64,000 nt of DNA from Clavaria fumosa (Eukaryota > Basidiomycota > Agaricomycetes > Agaricales > Clavariaceae). Location of the stretch: contig OX637794.1 of NCBI GenBank assembly GCA_951802425.1, forward strand, positions 5,022,001 through 5,086,000, given 5' to 3'. Positions 1 to 11,605 of the stretch are shown piece after piece; position 1 is the first letter of the stretch, and each line of letters begins with the position of its first letter. The translations under genes and the position numbers were made by a program. The notes under the pieces were generated by a model, which saw nothing but the letters and a program-made list of their open reading frames with translations, searched no databases and was not told where the DNA came from.

Positions 1-379
1 ACATTTCATCAGTATTTCTTGTCCACATGGATGACATTGTTATGCCTTCCTGTTTCCACTACCAACTGAGGGCCTTCTTCTTCCATTCCATCTAGCATCC
101 ATTCAAGCCCTCATCCATCTGAGGTGCTCCCTGTTGCCCCTGTAGCACCATCAGATAGTCACCCATGTACCAGCATACCATTGCCCTTGTATGATTGTCT
201 GCTCTCCTGTCTCTTCCCCATTCTCTTCATTCAGCAATTGTGTCTCCCCCATGTGTTGATAGCTGTGGGCCACACACTTTGATACACATGCTTTTCAAGC
301 TTTGACACAAACTCAACTCATAACTTAACTGACTTTGTGAGATGGGGCATCCAGGACACCCACTTTGACATTCACATCT
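1..379. other. No gene recognised
   Basis: No open frame of convincing length or composition and no repeat structure I can name. The stretch is CpG-poor and resembles the decayed repeat DNA found elsewhere in the window. Confidence 0.5.
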
Positions 380-717
380 AGTCAACTTTGTGTGTCATGT
401 GGGCATGGCAGTCCTGGACACCCACCTTGAGGTACACATCCAGTCAACTTACTTTGTACATTATGAGAGATGTGGGTGTCCTGGTCCTCCTGGCATGGCT
501 TACCTGTTTCTGTATGATGTCCCAGCCTGCATTACATTGGATCTTGGTAGGTATGTAGGACCTAGGTTTGGCATGCTAAGAGTGAGTAGCACAGGTGGTG
601 TAAGTAGGATGGAGGGTGGACAGTGTGAGTGGAGTGAGTGGGTGGCACAGGCAAGGTGAGTAAGGCAGGTGGCACAAGTGAGGAGGTGCAAGTGAGGCAA
701 GCCATGTGGTGTAGCAC
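380..717. repeat. Minisatellite-related DNA
   Basis: Two or three degenerate units around TTGTACATTATGAGAGATG and GGGTGTCCTGG match the 70-bp minisatellite at 39600-41300. From about 590 this passes into a purine-rich repeat of GTGAGTG/GGTGGCACAGG type, whose complement resembles the pyrimidine-rich stretch at 52330-52560. Short frames here reflect the repeat rather than genes. Confidence 0.55.
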
Positions 718-1894
718 CAATGAGGTGAGTGGGCTGCTCATGTTCATCAGTCATTGCTTATGTGTGCCATACAGTGCCTAGGCTATGTCCATGCTGCTCA
801 TAGCAACCCACCTCCAGACCCTGTTCTTTTTTCCCTTCCCCAGGTAGTCCAGCACAATGCAGTTCTGCCTCCTCCCCTTCCTTGCCATGTGCTATCCACT
901 CTATGCTGCTTGTCTTGTTCTTCTGTCTGGGAGTCTTGTGATTAACATAGACCCATGCTATTCACTTGGCTTATTTCATCTATGGCCTTATGGCCTCTGT
1001 GCATGTAAGATTGGTTTGTTGAGACCAGATATCCCTGAGTCACAAGTGCATTAGAACCCTGTTTATAGCAGTCATGCAGTCATAGTGACAGTAGTGGGAC
1101 AGATGTGGCTGGTTAGCTAAGTATACAAGGAAACCCCTTCACCCCTAGAGTTGACCTTACAGTGCACCAATATTATTAATTGCCCTTACCATGCAATGGC
1201 AGTGAATGTCAAGATACCTCCAACCCAATAATAGCCTTAGTGGCATCAGGGAATTGGGAAAGGGACATACACAAGTACCAAAAGCATATGACCTGCATAT
1301 GACCTGTATATGACCTGGTGGCATATGCTTTTGGTACTTGTGTATGTCCCTTTCCCAATTCCCTGATGCCACTAAGGCTATTATTGGGTTGGAGGTATCT
1401 TGACATTCACTGCCATTGCATGGTAAGGGCAATTAATAATATTGGTGCACTGTAAGGTCAACTCTAGGGGTGAAGGGGTTTCCTTGTATACTTAGCTAAC
1501 CAGCCACATCTGTCCCACTACTGTCACTATGACTGCATGACTGCTATAAACAGGGTTCTAATGCACTTGTGACTCAGGGATATCTGGTCTCAACAAACCA
1601 ATCTTACATGCACAGAGGCCATAAGGCCATAGATGAAATAAGCCAAGTGAATAGCATGGGTCTATGTTAATCACAAGACTCCCAGACAGAAGAACAAGAC
1701 AAGCAGCATAGAGTGGATAGCACATGGCAAGGAAGGGGAGGAGGCAGAACTGCATTGTGCTGGACTACCTGGGGAAGGGAAAAAAGAACAGGGTCTGGAG
1801 GTGGGTTGCTATGAGCAGCATGGACATAGCCTAGGCACTGTATGGCACACATAAGCAATGACTGATGAACATGAGCAGCCCACTCACCTCATTG
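718..1894. repeat. 573-bp inverted repeat with 31-bp loop
   Basis: The left arm 718-1290 is the reverse complement of the right arm 1322-1894. Paired positions sum to 2612 throughout, so there is no indel, and every block compared by eye was identical. The loop 1291-1321, with the end of the left arm, contains three near-copies of CATATGACCTG. Open frames in one arm reappear exactly in the other, which identifies them as shadows. It could be a young fold-back element, a recent inverted duplication, or a sequencing/assembly fold-back artefact. Confidence 0.9.
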
Positions 1895-1910
1895 TAGTAG
1901 ATTTTCGTAA

Positions 1911-1926
1911 TTAGGGTTAGGTTAGG
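1911..1926 (+). repeat. Short telomere-like TTAGGG tract
   Basis: TTAGGGTTAGGTTAGG lies 17 bp beyond the right arm of the palindrome. It contains one exact TTAGGG unit and two degenerate ones. TTAGGG is the usual telomere unit of filamentous fungi, but the tract is short enough to be chance. A similar GTTAGGGTTA occurs near 39230. Confidence 0.4.
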
Positions 1927-1983
1927 TCTGAGTACAGTCTAAGGAGATGAGCTATTTCCCACGCATAAGTAGGTCTTGGTCTC

Positions 1984-2960
1984 ATGAATGATATGGATAT
2001 GTTGCTGTCTTCTGGGAAGAGTGTGTATGTATATCGTTCGCGTACAATATGCGTACTTCTGAGCAGAGTGTGTGCATATACACTCTTCCCAGAAGTATGC
2101 ATATCGTACGCGAACGATATGCGTACTTCTGAGCAGAGTGTGTGCGCATATCCTCTGCCCAGAAGTACGCATATCGTTCGCGTACGATATGCGTACTTCT
2201 GGGAAGAGTGTATACGCATATCCTCTGCTCAGAAGTACGCATATTGTTCACGTACGATATGCGTACTTCTGGGAAGAGGATATGTTGCTGTCTTCTGGGA
2301 AGAGTGTGTATGTATATCGTTCGCATACGATATGCGTACTTCTGGGCAGAGGATATGCGCACACACTCTGCTCAGAAGTACGCATATCGTACGCGAACGA
2401 TATGCGTACTTCTGAGCAGAGGATATGCGTATACACTCTTCCCAGAAGTACGCATATCGTACGCGAACGATATGCGTACTTCTGAGCAGAGGATATGTGT
2501 ATACACTCTTCCCAGAAGTACGCATATCGTACGCGAACGATATACATACACACTCTTCCCAGAAGACAGCAACATATCCTCTTCCCAGAAGTACGCATAT
2601 CGTACGTGAACGATATGCGTACTTCTGAGCAGAGGATATGCGTATACACTCTTCCCAGAAGTACGCATATCATACGCGAACGATATGCGTACTTCTGGGC
2701 AGAGGATATGCGTATACACTCTTCCCAGAAGTACGCATATCGTACGTGAACGATATGCGTACTTCTGGGCAGAGGATATGCGCACACACTCTGCTCAGAA
2801 GTACGCATATCGTACGCGAACGATATGCGTACTTCTGAGCAGAGTGTGTGCGCATATCCTCTGCCCAGAAGTATGCATATCGTTCACGTACGATATGCAT
2901 ACTTCTGGGAAGAGGACATCTTTTGGGCAGAGGATATGCATATACAATTATTCAGTGTTG
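1984..2960. repeat. 70-bp palindromic repeat array (locus A)
   Basis: A tandem array, partly in inverted order, of units near 70 bp. Each unit holds a 40-bp palindrome whose half is AGAAGTACGCATATCGTACG. These alternate with spacers such as GAGCAGAGGATATGCG and ACACTCTTCCC. Consecutive exact 70-bp periods run through about 2400-2540. The array is rich in CpG although its surroundings are not. All six frames are open because the unit lacks stops, so the many short frames here are not genes. It shares its core with the arrays at 14018, 19012 and 23103. Confidence 0.92.
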
Positions 2961-4084
2961 TACGTATATTCGTCACAGTCAAACCAAATAGTCTTGATAA
3001 GGTTGCAAAAAGGTCATGAAGAGTTTCTTTATATGGACTAGGGTCGGACTCATAGTAGTTTGGTGAGATTCAGAAAATATCAAAGACTGGGGAGTATACA
3101 TGGAGGTTGACTATGCTTATATACCTGAGTCCTGTCTATATAAGAATGTAAAGTACAAAGTTGTGCCTTCCCAGTCTCCAAGGGGATGGAATAGTGGTAA
3201 TGAAGGGAATGTGGGAGAAAATGTCCATAAGAAGCATAGTGGCCTTGGTGCAGTCACAACAGTTGACAGGTGGTGGCACAGTGATGGCATCTGCATTGAT
3301 GTCCTATTGGGACCTGTCACATGATTAGTGTATCACATATTCACTATCAGCAGAGTCATGTGACTTGAACGTGACAATATCGCGTGATGCTTATGTAATC
3401 AACTCCGCACCTAAAGCCCTCATTTGAGTGACACAAAACATCAAGAATTGTTTCTCAATGAATTCTGAAGCTATACACACAGTGTTTTTTTAAACATAGA
3501 CTAAAATTGCTGAAGTAAAATTAAGCCATCTTTACATGTGCTCAAGATATTGATGAAATTAATGACTGTTGATGCTGTCAATTTACCACTGGCCCAGAGG
3601 TGAATTTTTTAGTAACATGTAAATTAGTTTTTTGACGTACCACAACCTGCAGGACAATTTGTGAGCCAGGACAGAGTTAAATTTTGGCAGGAGAAGTTGT
3701 GAGAAGGCAGTAACAATCTGCAGACAATGTGAAATGTGTGACTTCATCACTGCATCACACTTGGCTGCCAGATGTTGCAAGGACTTTTCCAGCTTCCACA
3801 CACATTTTGAGGCTTCATTTTAGTGAGACAAAATGTTTCTAAATTTATTTAGAAAAGAATGTTGAAGATAGACTTTTTTATTTTTATTTGTTCTTGAGAT
3901 AATAATATTATCTCAAAAACAAGGCCTTTAAAAAAAATTGATCTTCAACATTTTGTTTAAAACATTTTTCTGAGAAATTCCTCTAACTGAAGTTAATCTC
4001 AGAAATGTGTGTGGAAGGCAGAATTTCAGTCACACATTTTGTGTCACTGCTCTAGCAGATAGCAACAACAGGTACAGACAAAGC
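2961..4084. other. AT-rich intergenic DNA with fold-back segment
   Basis: No gene is supported. Positions 3840-3970 form an imperfect hairpin: ATGTTGAAGAT pairs with ATCTTCAACAT, around a central AATAATATTATCTCAA palindrome. Motifs of the form TTTTAGTGAGACAAAATG (near 3820) recur at about 13855 and 36040, which suggests a dispersed MITE-like family. Sequence around 3330-3390 has the CACATGA/CATGTGAC motifs also seen in LTR-like sequence at 37020 and 63000. Confidence 0.45.
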
Positions 4085-5544
4085 TGTTAGGGCCTGTCCC
4101 GTCTCGATAGTAGTGCCGGAGATCGACTTGTTGGTGACCTATGCTGGAAACTCGCTAAGACCAATCAACTGTTGAGCACAGTTGAGAATGCTCGGTCCTG
4201 GAAGGTCGCGAAGACGTCTGAGAAGATGTAAGAGCAAAGAAAGACAAGTATAGAAGAGGAAGACATCGTTGGGGAGGTTGCAAAGTCAGTAGACGAAGTG
4301 TAGAGCAGGAAATTGACGAGGAGAGGGAGATGGGTAACGCTGAGAGGGTCGCGAAGTTGACCGACGAAGCGTGAAGGAGAGAATAGACGAGGTGGGGAAA
4401 ACTGGTAATGCTGAGAAGGTCGCGAGATCGACCGACAAAGCGTGAGAAAGGAAAAGGACGAAGTGAAAGAAATAGATGATGATAGAAGGGTCGCGGGTAG
4501 TCGCGACAGTGTTGAGAAGTGTCTCGGTGAAGGCGATGACTTTGCCAACTGACAGGAGAACCTATAGAGTTCGGAGATCAGTACCAAGACGAATAAGAGA
4601 GGATACTTAGATTGCGCGAGTTGTAGGAGCGTAGAGGGCGAGTTAGAACAGAGTAGAGTGTGTCTTGGCGATCTTGTGGTCACCAAGAGAGACAAGACCT
4701 ATCAATCATGATGGTTCCAAGCTCAAAGGGCGTAATAGCCTCAAGCTTAAACCAATGTGTGTCAATATCAAGTCTGGAGTACCATAAGTACATGCGAGAC
4801 CTTATATACATATGTACAGAGAGTATAACGAAAAAGGGAAAGTACAGAGGTCGCCAGGCGACAAGACTATAGTAGTACGGGGTATGTTTAGTCATAAAGT
4901 GACTAGGTGCATGTTCTACTAAGGTCGCGAGGGGTTAGGTATGCATAGGTAAGGTTGCGAAGATGACCTGTCATGGGTCGCAACCTAGTTAAATAAGTAT
5001 ATACGTTGCTATAACTACGGAGGGATTCTCGGATCATAAGTAACGTAATTATAGACGACTGAGGAGAAGAAGGGACGCATATTTGAAGTGTTCATACAGC
5101 TGACCATTGGTGGCGTGTTTGAGTGTTAAGGTCGCGAGATCATAAGAGCGATCACGTGGGTGACGCTAGTGACGCAGGTGACCTATGGGCGGGTAGTCAC
5201 GTGAGTAACGCTGGTAACATATTGGTGCTGGCAGTGGTAGCGCCGGGGGTGCCACGCGGCAAGTCACGTGCTGGTGGAAGTAGACACGTATCGGTGTGTC
5301 GCGCATAGGATTGGTGGGTCCGGGTGAAGTATGCGCGTAGGGTGAAGTAATAGGAAGCGTCGCGAGTACAGCATGGTGGTCGCGAGTGTCGTGTGAGCGC
5401 AGGGGAGGTCGGAGAGGCTTCCGGAAGGAGACAGCAGGTCCCGGAAGTGTGTAGAGGGACTCGCAAGGTTGTAGAGGGTCGTCGGGAAGCTCGTGGATGT
5501 GGGTGAAGTCGACTTGGGCAAGGAAAAATGAATGGGTCCTGACA
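4085..5544 (-). repeat. Long terminal repeat, Ty3/gypsy family C
   Basis: The stretch begins TGTTAGGGCC and ends GGTCCTGACA, so it has TG...CA ends. It is followed at once by TTACCCCCCCTTCAAG (5545-5560), the complement of a polypurine tract. It therefore fits the 3' LTR of the minus-strand element whose pol lies at 7690-9386. It is full of GGTCGCGA-type CpG motifs, unlike neighbouring repeats. The second LTR was not found, so both boundaries rest on terminal motifs and the tract alone. Confidence 0.6.
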
Positions 5545-5560
5545 TTACCCCCCCTTCAAG
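5545..5560 (-). other. Polypurine tract (complement)
   Basis: TTACCCCCCCTTCAAG, read on minus as a purine-rich run ending at the LTR. A similar TCACCCCCCTCTTAAGG abuts the LTR-like sequence at 63139. In LTR retrotransposons this tract primes plus-strand DNA synthesis. Confidence 0.55.
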
Positions 5561-5660
5561 CCTCGAGCCCTGCGAGAGTGGAGGTCACATGATGATTAGT
5601 CAGCGCGATGTTTGTTGATCAAGTCACGACACCCGAAATTTTTCTCTAAGTCCAACCACC

Positions 5661-7591
5661 ATGGTCTCTGCTTTCATCAAACAACACGAAACCGAAACCA
5701 ACAAGGACGAGAATGAGGTCACACGCAAAATGCGCATTTTCGACGCAACGGAGCCCGGGATCAACTTGGGGATCCTAGAAGACACGCTGACCCGTCAAAA
5801 GGCCGAACAGGCGCAATGTGCGCATTCCCGAGAAGAAGTCGCAAGGCGCAAAAGGAAGAGCAATGTCGCGAGTCCCAACAAGGCGAGGGACGATGTCGCG
5901 GGCCTTAGCAGGTCAATGGAGAACGTTATGGGTGGGACTGACCCTTCGCCCGTAGACTTCCTGAAATTATGGAAGAAGATCGGGTCAGCAAAAGAGAACA
6001 AGGAATGGAACGAGGTAGAGCGCAAGGTGCGTAGTAATAATTCTCGTTCCAATTCCTCTCTAATGGTTGTGTTACAGGATTGCGACAATTGCTTGGGTGG
6101 GATGACGCCTGGGTGGATGAGGCGTTGAAACACATCGACGGGCCAGAAACGGGGGGCACAGGGGCGCCCAAGGTCGCAAGCCGAGTGGGGGGAAAACTTC
6201 CCGCCCTATTGATTCCGGGGACCCCGATGCGAGCAGGGCGCGGAAAACGAGTGAGGGCAAGGTCACAGTCGCCGATGCCGGGTCCTTCGATGTCGAAGAG
6301 GCGAGTCGGGAGTCCATCGGAGGAGGAAACAGAGATGGAGGAAGACGCGCCGGTGCGTCTAACGAACATTGCGAAGGTTCATGCGGAGAAGGCGTGGGTT
6401 CTGGCAACCCCGGGAGAGAAGGGGCGGCTGCTTTGGAAGGTGATGGACTGTGAGGAAGAAGTCAAGATCCTTCAAGGGCGGTTGGATGTAAGGGCGACAA
6501 AGGAGCGCTGGCTGGAGGGGAGGTTGAAAAAAAGTGAGGAGGAGGTGAAGAGATTGAAGCAGGTCGCCATGACGGTGCGGACAAAGGCGGCAACCTCGTC
6601 ACAAGAGTCCGGAATGAGGGAGGAGATGGAGAGGGAACTCGCGACATTGAGACAGCAGGTCGCGGAGCCCTCGAAGAAGACGTTGTGGGTGGAGAAGTCC
6701 AACAAGGAAGTGGAGTTGGAAAGAGAGTTGGCAGCGGTAAAACACAAGTTGGAGGAGGCACAGAAAAGCGCAAAAGGTGAGTTTTCTTTATGCTCGGAAA
6801 CTTTTTTACTGAACTTGCGCATCTGTAGGAAAAAGCAGAGAGGTCCAGGAAGTGCGGGTGGATTCGCTGAAGGCATCCACATCCAGGGGGTTGGATGTGA
6901 AGGTCGCGGAGTTGACGGCGCAGAAGGAGGAGGTGGAGAAAGATTTTGAGGCTCTCCATGGGGAGTGGGAAGGTAAGTAATTGTTTAGTTTTACCACGTT
7001 ATAAACTGATTTCCTTTGTTTACTCAGACCAGGAAACCAAGTTGAGAGAGGCGCGCCGCGAGGTGAAGGGATTGGAGAAGGAAAAGGAGGGTAAGTCAAT
7101 GGTCACGAGTATAAAATGACTTAATTCAGTGTTTTATAGGATTAGTCGCGACTGTGGAGAGGATGGAGGAGTTGTTGGTGTCGAGGGAGCAGTTGCAAGG
7201 TAAGTGGTTGCGAGTTTCGTATTCTTAATGATAAGCTAATGGTTTGTTTCTAGAATTACGTGACCAATGCGGGAGTATGGTTGGTGAGCTCCACGAGGCT
7301 CGCTTTCGAGGATGGCGAGGCCTCGAGACAGTCTTCTTCGCCTACGAAGACCTCTTGATGAAGTCGCTGAAAGAACTCCCATCATGGGTGGAAAAGTGGG
7401 TGGAGCAGGAGCAGCGTCACGTGAGGAGGGAGCTGTTGGATATTCTGAGGGTGGACAATTGGGGTTTTGAGTTGAAGGCTCCCGAGGCTGGAGAGGAGGA
7501 GAAGGGGGAAAAGGAAAAAGTTGCGAGTGTGGAAGGCAGGGAAGGAGCAGAAAGGTCACGAAAGGGGAAGGAAAAAGCTCGCGACCAGTAG
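5661..7591 (+). CDS. Intron-containing coiled-coil protein in family C retroelement
   Basis: The ATG at 5661 opens a frame that continues through at least five introns with GT...AG ends and matching phase. Intron 1 is about 6031-6076; others lie near 6777, 6973, 7091 and 7201. The product is highly charged. Its N-terminal third is basic and Ser/Pro-rich, its middle (about 6350-7240) is a long heptad-rich Glu/Lys/Arg coiled coil, and the C-terminal exon (7250-7591) has a Trp-containing segment (PSWVEKWVEQEQRHVRREL) and an acidic-basic tail. I recognise no enzyme domain. It lies between the LTR and pol, antisense to pol. Transcripts of the element would not splice these introns out, so they could persist through retrotransposition. 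A structural or Gag-like role is possible but unproven. Confidence 0.7.
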
Positions 7592-7689
7592 ATAAAAATT
7601 TTCTTGTTGTATTTTTATTGTGTATATATGAATTGCTGTGAAGTCCGAAGTGAGAAAGTGAAGAAAAAATGAGAAAGAGGTGAGGAAAA

Positions 7690-9386
7690 TTATTGAGTTG
7701 CACGAGTCGCGCGAGGTTTTTTCGGGTAGGTCGCATGGAAGTCCTTGAGGAGTTCCTTCGAGCCGGAAAGTGATTCTATTGGTTCCCAGGTGTCGTCCTC
7801 GGGTCCGTAACCTTCCCATCGTACGAGGTAAAGCACTTTCCTACCCCTCCTTCGAGAATCTAGTATGTCGGCGACTTCATAATGTTGTTCGCCGTCGACC
7901 TCGATAGGGGGCGGGGGTTGCTGTTGCCGCTGGGGGAAAGCGTCGTCATAGACCTTCTCAAGTAACGAAACATGGAAAACGTCATGAATTTCTTGCATCA
8001 ATTTCGGTAACTGGAGACGATATGCGTGAGTCGAAACTTTTGCGAGTATGGGGAAAGGTCCGGCTTGTTTCGAGTCCAATTTCTTCATCGGTCTCTTCGT
8101 CTTCACATTCCGCAAGTCTAACCACACCTTCATTCCTTCTTTCCAGTGTGGTGTAACCTCTCTCTTCCTGTCCGCAAAGCGCGAGTAGGCCTCATTCGCG
8201 ACCTTGAGTTGATCTTGTAAGTGCTGATGGAGCGTCTTGAGATTGGTCGCGACCATGTGGGCTTCATGCACGGGTATCCCTTCGAGGGAAATCGTGAGTC
8301 TTGGGTGGTATCCCTTGTTCCTGAAGAACGGGGAGACACCAGTCGCGCTGTGGGGGGTGTTGTTGTATACAAACTCAGCAAGCGGAAGTTGGTGGGTCCA
8401 GTCGTCCTGCTGGTAGTTCGTATAGATTCGTATATATTGCTCCAAGATCTGGTTGACTCGTTTGGTTTGTCCGTCGGTCTCGGGATGATAGGCTGTGGAG
8501 AGATTGGAAGTAATACCCAGAGCCTGACATAATGAAGACCAAAACTTAGAAACGAATAATCTTCCTCTATCCGACACTATATCCGCGGGTAGCCCATGCT
8601 TTGAGAAGACATGGGTGACAAAATGTTGAGCTAACTCTTTCGCGGTGTCGGTAGTGTTGGTGGAGATTAAAATTGCTTGTTTCGTAAGTCGGCAGATGAC
8701 AACGAGAATCAAGTCAAAGGTCGCGGAGAGGGGGAGGGCTTCGATATGGTCCATCGAAATCGAAGACCAAGGTTGCTCGCCTATGAGCAAGGGCTTGAGG
8801 AGTCCGTAGGGTTTGTGCCGGACAGGTTTTGCCCCTGTGCAGGTGTGACAACCACGGACTTAGACGGTTACATCCTTTCGGAGTCCTGGCCAGAAAAACA
8901 ACCTGTTTATTAGCTGGGTTGTCTTTCTTATACCTGAATGTCCTTGTAGTTTATGGTCATGATTGGAGCATAAGATATCGAATCGGAGGGAGTCGTGATC
9001 AGGGACGTATATTTTACCGTTACGAAGTAGTAGTGAGCCATCAGGCAAGAGCGAGAATGCCTTGTCGTGACCTTGTGAAGCGCCCTGTGATTTCTTTGAG
9101 AAGTAAGAGTCGCAAGGGGCGTGTCAAATTCGTGAAATTAGGGCTTCTTCGTTGAGGATGATGGCTGCTCGAAGTAATTCCAGTGGTATCGCGACCTTAT
9201 TGTTTTGTGCATTGGTCGCGGGTTGGTTGGATTTCTTCGGGTAGACGTCGGGTCGTCGCGTGGGGGCATCTGGCTTCGCGCCTAGCTTTCCTGCTCGATA
9301 ATGAATAATATAATCGAAACTGGAAAGATACTCTGCCCAGCGGGCTTGTCGGCGGCTGAGTTGCTTCGTGTCATCAGCACCCACCT
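7690..9386 (-). pseudogene. Ty3/gypsy pol fragment: RNase H, integrase, chromodomain
   Basis: Read from 9386 leftwards: the end of RNase H (SRRQARWAEYLSSFDYIIHY), the integrase zinc-binding region (H...GHSGIRKTT...GCHTC), the integrase core (SMDHIEALPLS, VSDRGRLF, HPETDGQTKRVNQ) and a C-terminal chromodomain (VLYLVRWEGYGPEDDTWEP). This order is typical of chromoviruses. Two in-frame stops (near 9124 and 8870), TGA and TAA, are consistent with C-to-T change. The catalytic Glu expected after DGQT is Lys. Reverse transcriptase, protease and Gag are missing: similarity stops at about 9386, where unrelated sequence begins. The fragment is non-functional by itself. Confidence 0.9.
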
Positions 9387-10598
9387 TGCCTAATTAGGTG
9401 TACTCCTCCAAGTGAAGGTTGTGTGCTTTGCAACCTTTGCCCATTGGATGTGCAGTCCTCCCCTTGTCCTATCTTAGCCTGGGAAGTTGGCTAAGCCCAA
9501 CTAGGACTAGAATGAGGTCTAGTAGAGTGTGAATCCTGTCCTATTAATAATTCTGTGCTATTCCAGAATGAGACAGAGGAGAGTAAATAAGGTAAAGATG
9601 AGATAAGGTCATGATCTGGGTGTAGAAGTGTCTAGAAAGTCGTGGAAGCAATCTGGAGTGACTGCAGAGTGTCTCCCCACATTCTCCCGGCATTAGATCG
9701 CCGATATCGAGTCAGTATGACTCAATATGATTATTTTTAGAAAAGCTGGAATGTTTGACATGAAATATCTCAACGAGGAGATAGGATAAAATTATGATCC
9801 TACCTGATATGTAAAGCCACTGAATTCCCCTTAATTTAAAGTCCTTAAACAGTATGTTAGGATTACTAGTTAAGGAGCTATGCTGTATTCTTCCAAATGT
9901 AGTATATATGTGAATTTGAGTATAAATAGCTAACAGAACTTCGTGTTCTAGGCATCATTACCTACCCATACATCGATTGCACTATCTCCAAGAGGGCTAA
10001 GTCTGAGTCTAGCTCCCCACAGAGCTAAGGACATATTTAGCTAAACTAAGGACAGGGTCTAGTTAAGCTAAATGTAGTATCTGCCAACTAAGGACTTAGT
10101 CTAGTCAAGTGATCTGGGTACCCAAGGTACCCAGGCTTTGGATGAGCTGGCTCCCCTTGGCATGGTATGTATTGAGTGAGTTATGAATATTTTGGTATAG
10201 GGTACAAGGTGTTCCACTGTACAATGTACCAGTGTATTCATCAGAGTAAGTAGTGAATAGCTAGCCAATTACTGAGAATTAGGCAGAGGTTTATAGAGGT
10301 AGAATGGTCTACAGGACCAGGAAAATCTCATGAACTCTTTAGCTTGTTTCCCCCATGTCTGGTTAGCTAGTTATTCGCTGATCCATTTTGACCTATCTAC
10401 ATTGATTTGGCTTAAGTGTGCAATACCTATGGAGTGGTCAGTCATTGCACCATGGTATCAATCTGCGGAGTGATACCAGGTTGAGGCAGACCATGGGGGT
10501 CAATGGCTAAGCCCATGGGATGTTGTCACTTAGGTTACTAACTAATAATAATATCTGCCCAAAGCAATGCCTTGCTAGCAGTGTTGGTTTCAATACTC
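9387..10598. repeat. Possible LTR and leader of a copia-like element
   Basis: No coding region. TATAAATAG at 9921 and TGGTATCA at 10453, a motif common as a tRNA-Met primer-binding site in copia elements, would fit an LTR ending just before 10453. I found no second LTR copy, so this remains tentative. The sequence is CpG-poor and has many CTAAG/CTTAG motifs. Confidence 0.28.
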
Positions 10599-11326
10599 TT
10601 AGCAGGAAGGTATGGAACTGGAGGATCTACTAGTCCTGTAGACCAACTGCATAAGGAATTGAGGACCTGTCTGAGTCATCCTGACTCTCAGTGACTCATT
10701 TCTGACTGCATCCAGTACCAGATCCATAACAAATTCCTCCTCTTTCTCCTTGGAAAGATTTTGCAAATTATCATCACTCTCAACTAACTTTTTGAGCTCT
10801 GTTAGCCTCAATTTTTCACTGACAGGCAGGCCTAGTACTCACTCTGGTGAGACAAAGTCATGTTAAACTCACCTTCATTAATCTCCAGGGCTTTGAAATG
10901 TGCAAGAGCATTAGGTAGAGTTGGTGCACACAACTTCATGAACTTGGTTCATGCTTCGCTGATCTGAATGATCCATTCTACCTTGACACCATGGTCACAG
11001 GTGAGTTTTTCTAGCTTTGTGGCCTTCTCCTGGAGATATTCATCCACAGCTTTCATAAGTCTCATCTGCTTTGCTTTTGCCTGTTTGGCAGCAAGTTTTT
11101 TGGTTGCTCTTTCAACATCTGTCAGTTGAGGCTGGGAGTGGATAGGAAGATGGTCCTTTGTAGGGTCTCTCTCAGCCCATGTAGTTGCCTCAGAGAGTGT
11201 GTGAGGAAATCTAATGGCAGCCATGCTTTTTCTTTTCTGTGAATGGTGGTAGGTGGAAGAATCCCATGTGCCTGAATGTAGAAGTGAAGCACACTGTTGA
11301 GGCAAATCCTTCAGACAGTTTTCCAC
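10599..11326 (-). pseudogene. Degenerate Agaricomycete repeat-family protein fragment
   Basis: Two segments join across a probable intron (donor GTGAGT near 10895 on minus). The first has a Lys/Ala-rich helix (ATKKLAAKQAKAKQMRLMKA) followed by TCDHGVKVEWI. The second has RLTELKKLVESDDNLQNLSK and EEEFVMDLVLDAVRN. The pattern of a KVEWI-like segment, then a helix, then LTELKKLV..LS.E.E resembles an expanded family I associate with repeats in mushroom genomes. That recognition is from memory and not a named domain. An in-frame TGA near 10950 and the lack of a clear start indicate decay. Confidence 0.45.
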
Positions 11327-11605
11327 TATAAAAAGCCCAAGTTGTAAGTCTCTTGCATGCTATTCAATATGCAAGTGCTGAAAGCTATCTCAATGCCCAC
11401 AGAGAAGACTGGCCTTCTGCCAGCATTCATTAATCATGGCTTTCACTGTTTTGGCAGGTCACTTGCCAGATTTGTGTCACATGTGGTTCACCCTGCTCAC
11501 CTTTCCCTTGTCTGCAAGTCTGCCAAATCTTAAGCTTGATGACACAGAAGAAAGGTAAGTGTTTTCTAGAGTAATTATCACATACTCAACTCCTTCCCAG
11601 ACCGA

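Noticed and set aside
754..1858. Paired 61-65-codon frames as a duplicated gene
   Set aside because: They are mirror images within the palindrome with no start context, introns or domain.
1917..3041. Many overlapping open frames of 64-186 codons on both strands
   Set aside because: They follow the 70-bp palindromic repeat in every frame and share the same recycled peptide; composition is repeat-driven.
10453..10460. TGGTATCA as a certain copia primer-binding site
   Set aside because: No duplicate LTR and no adjoining gag could be shown; kept only as a low-confidence note.
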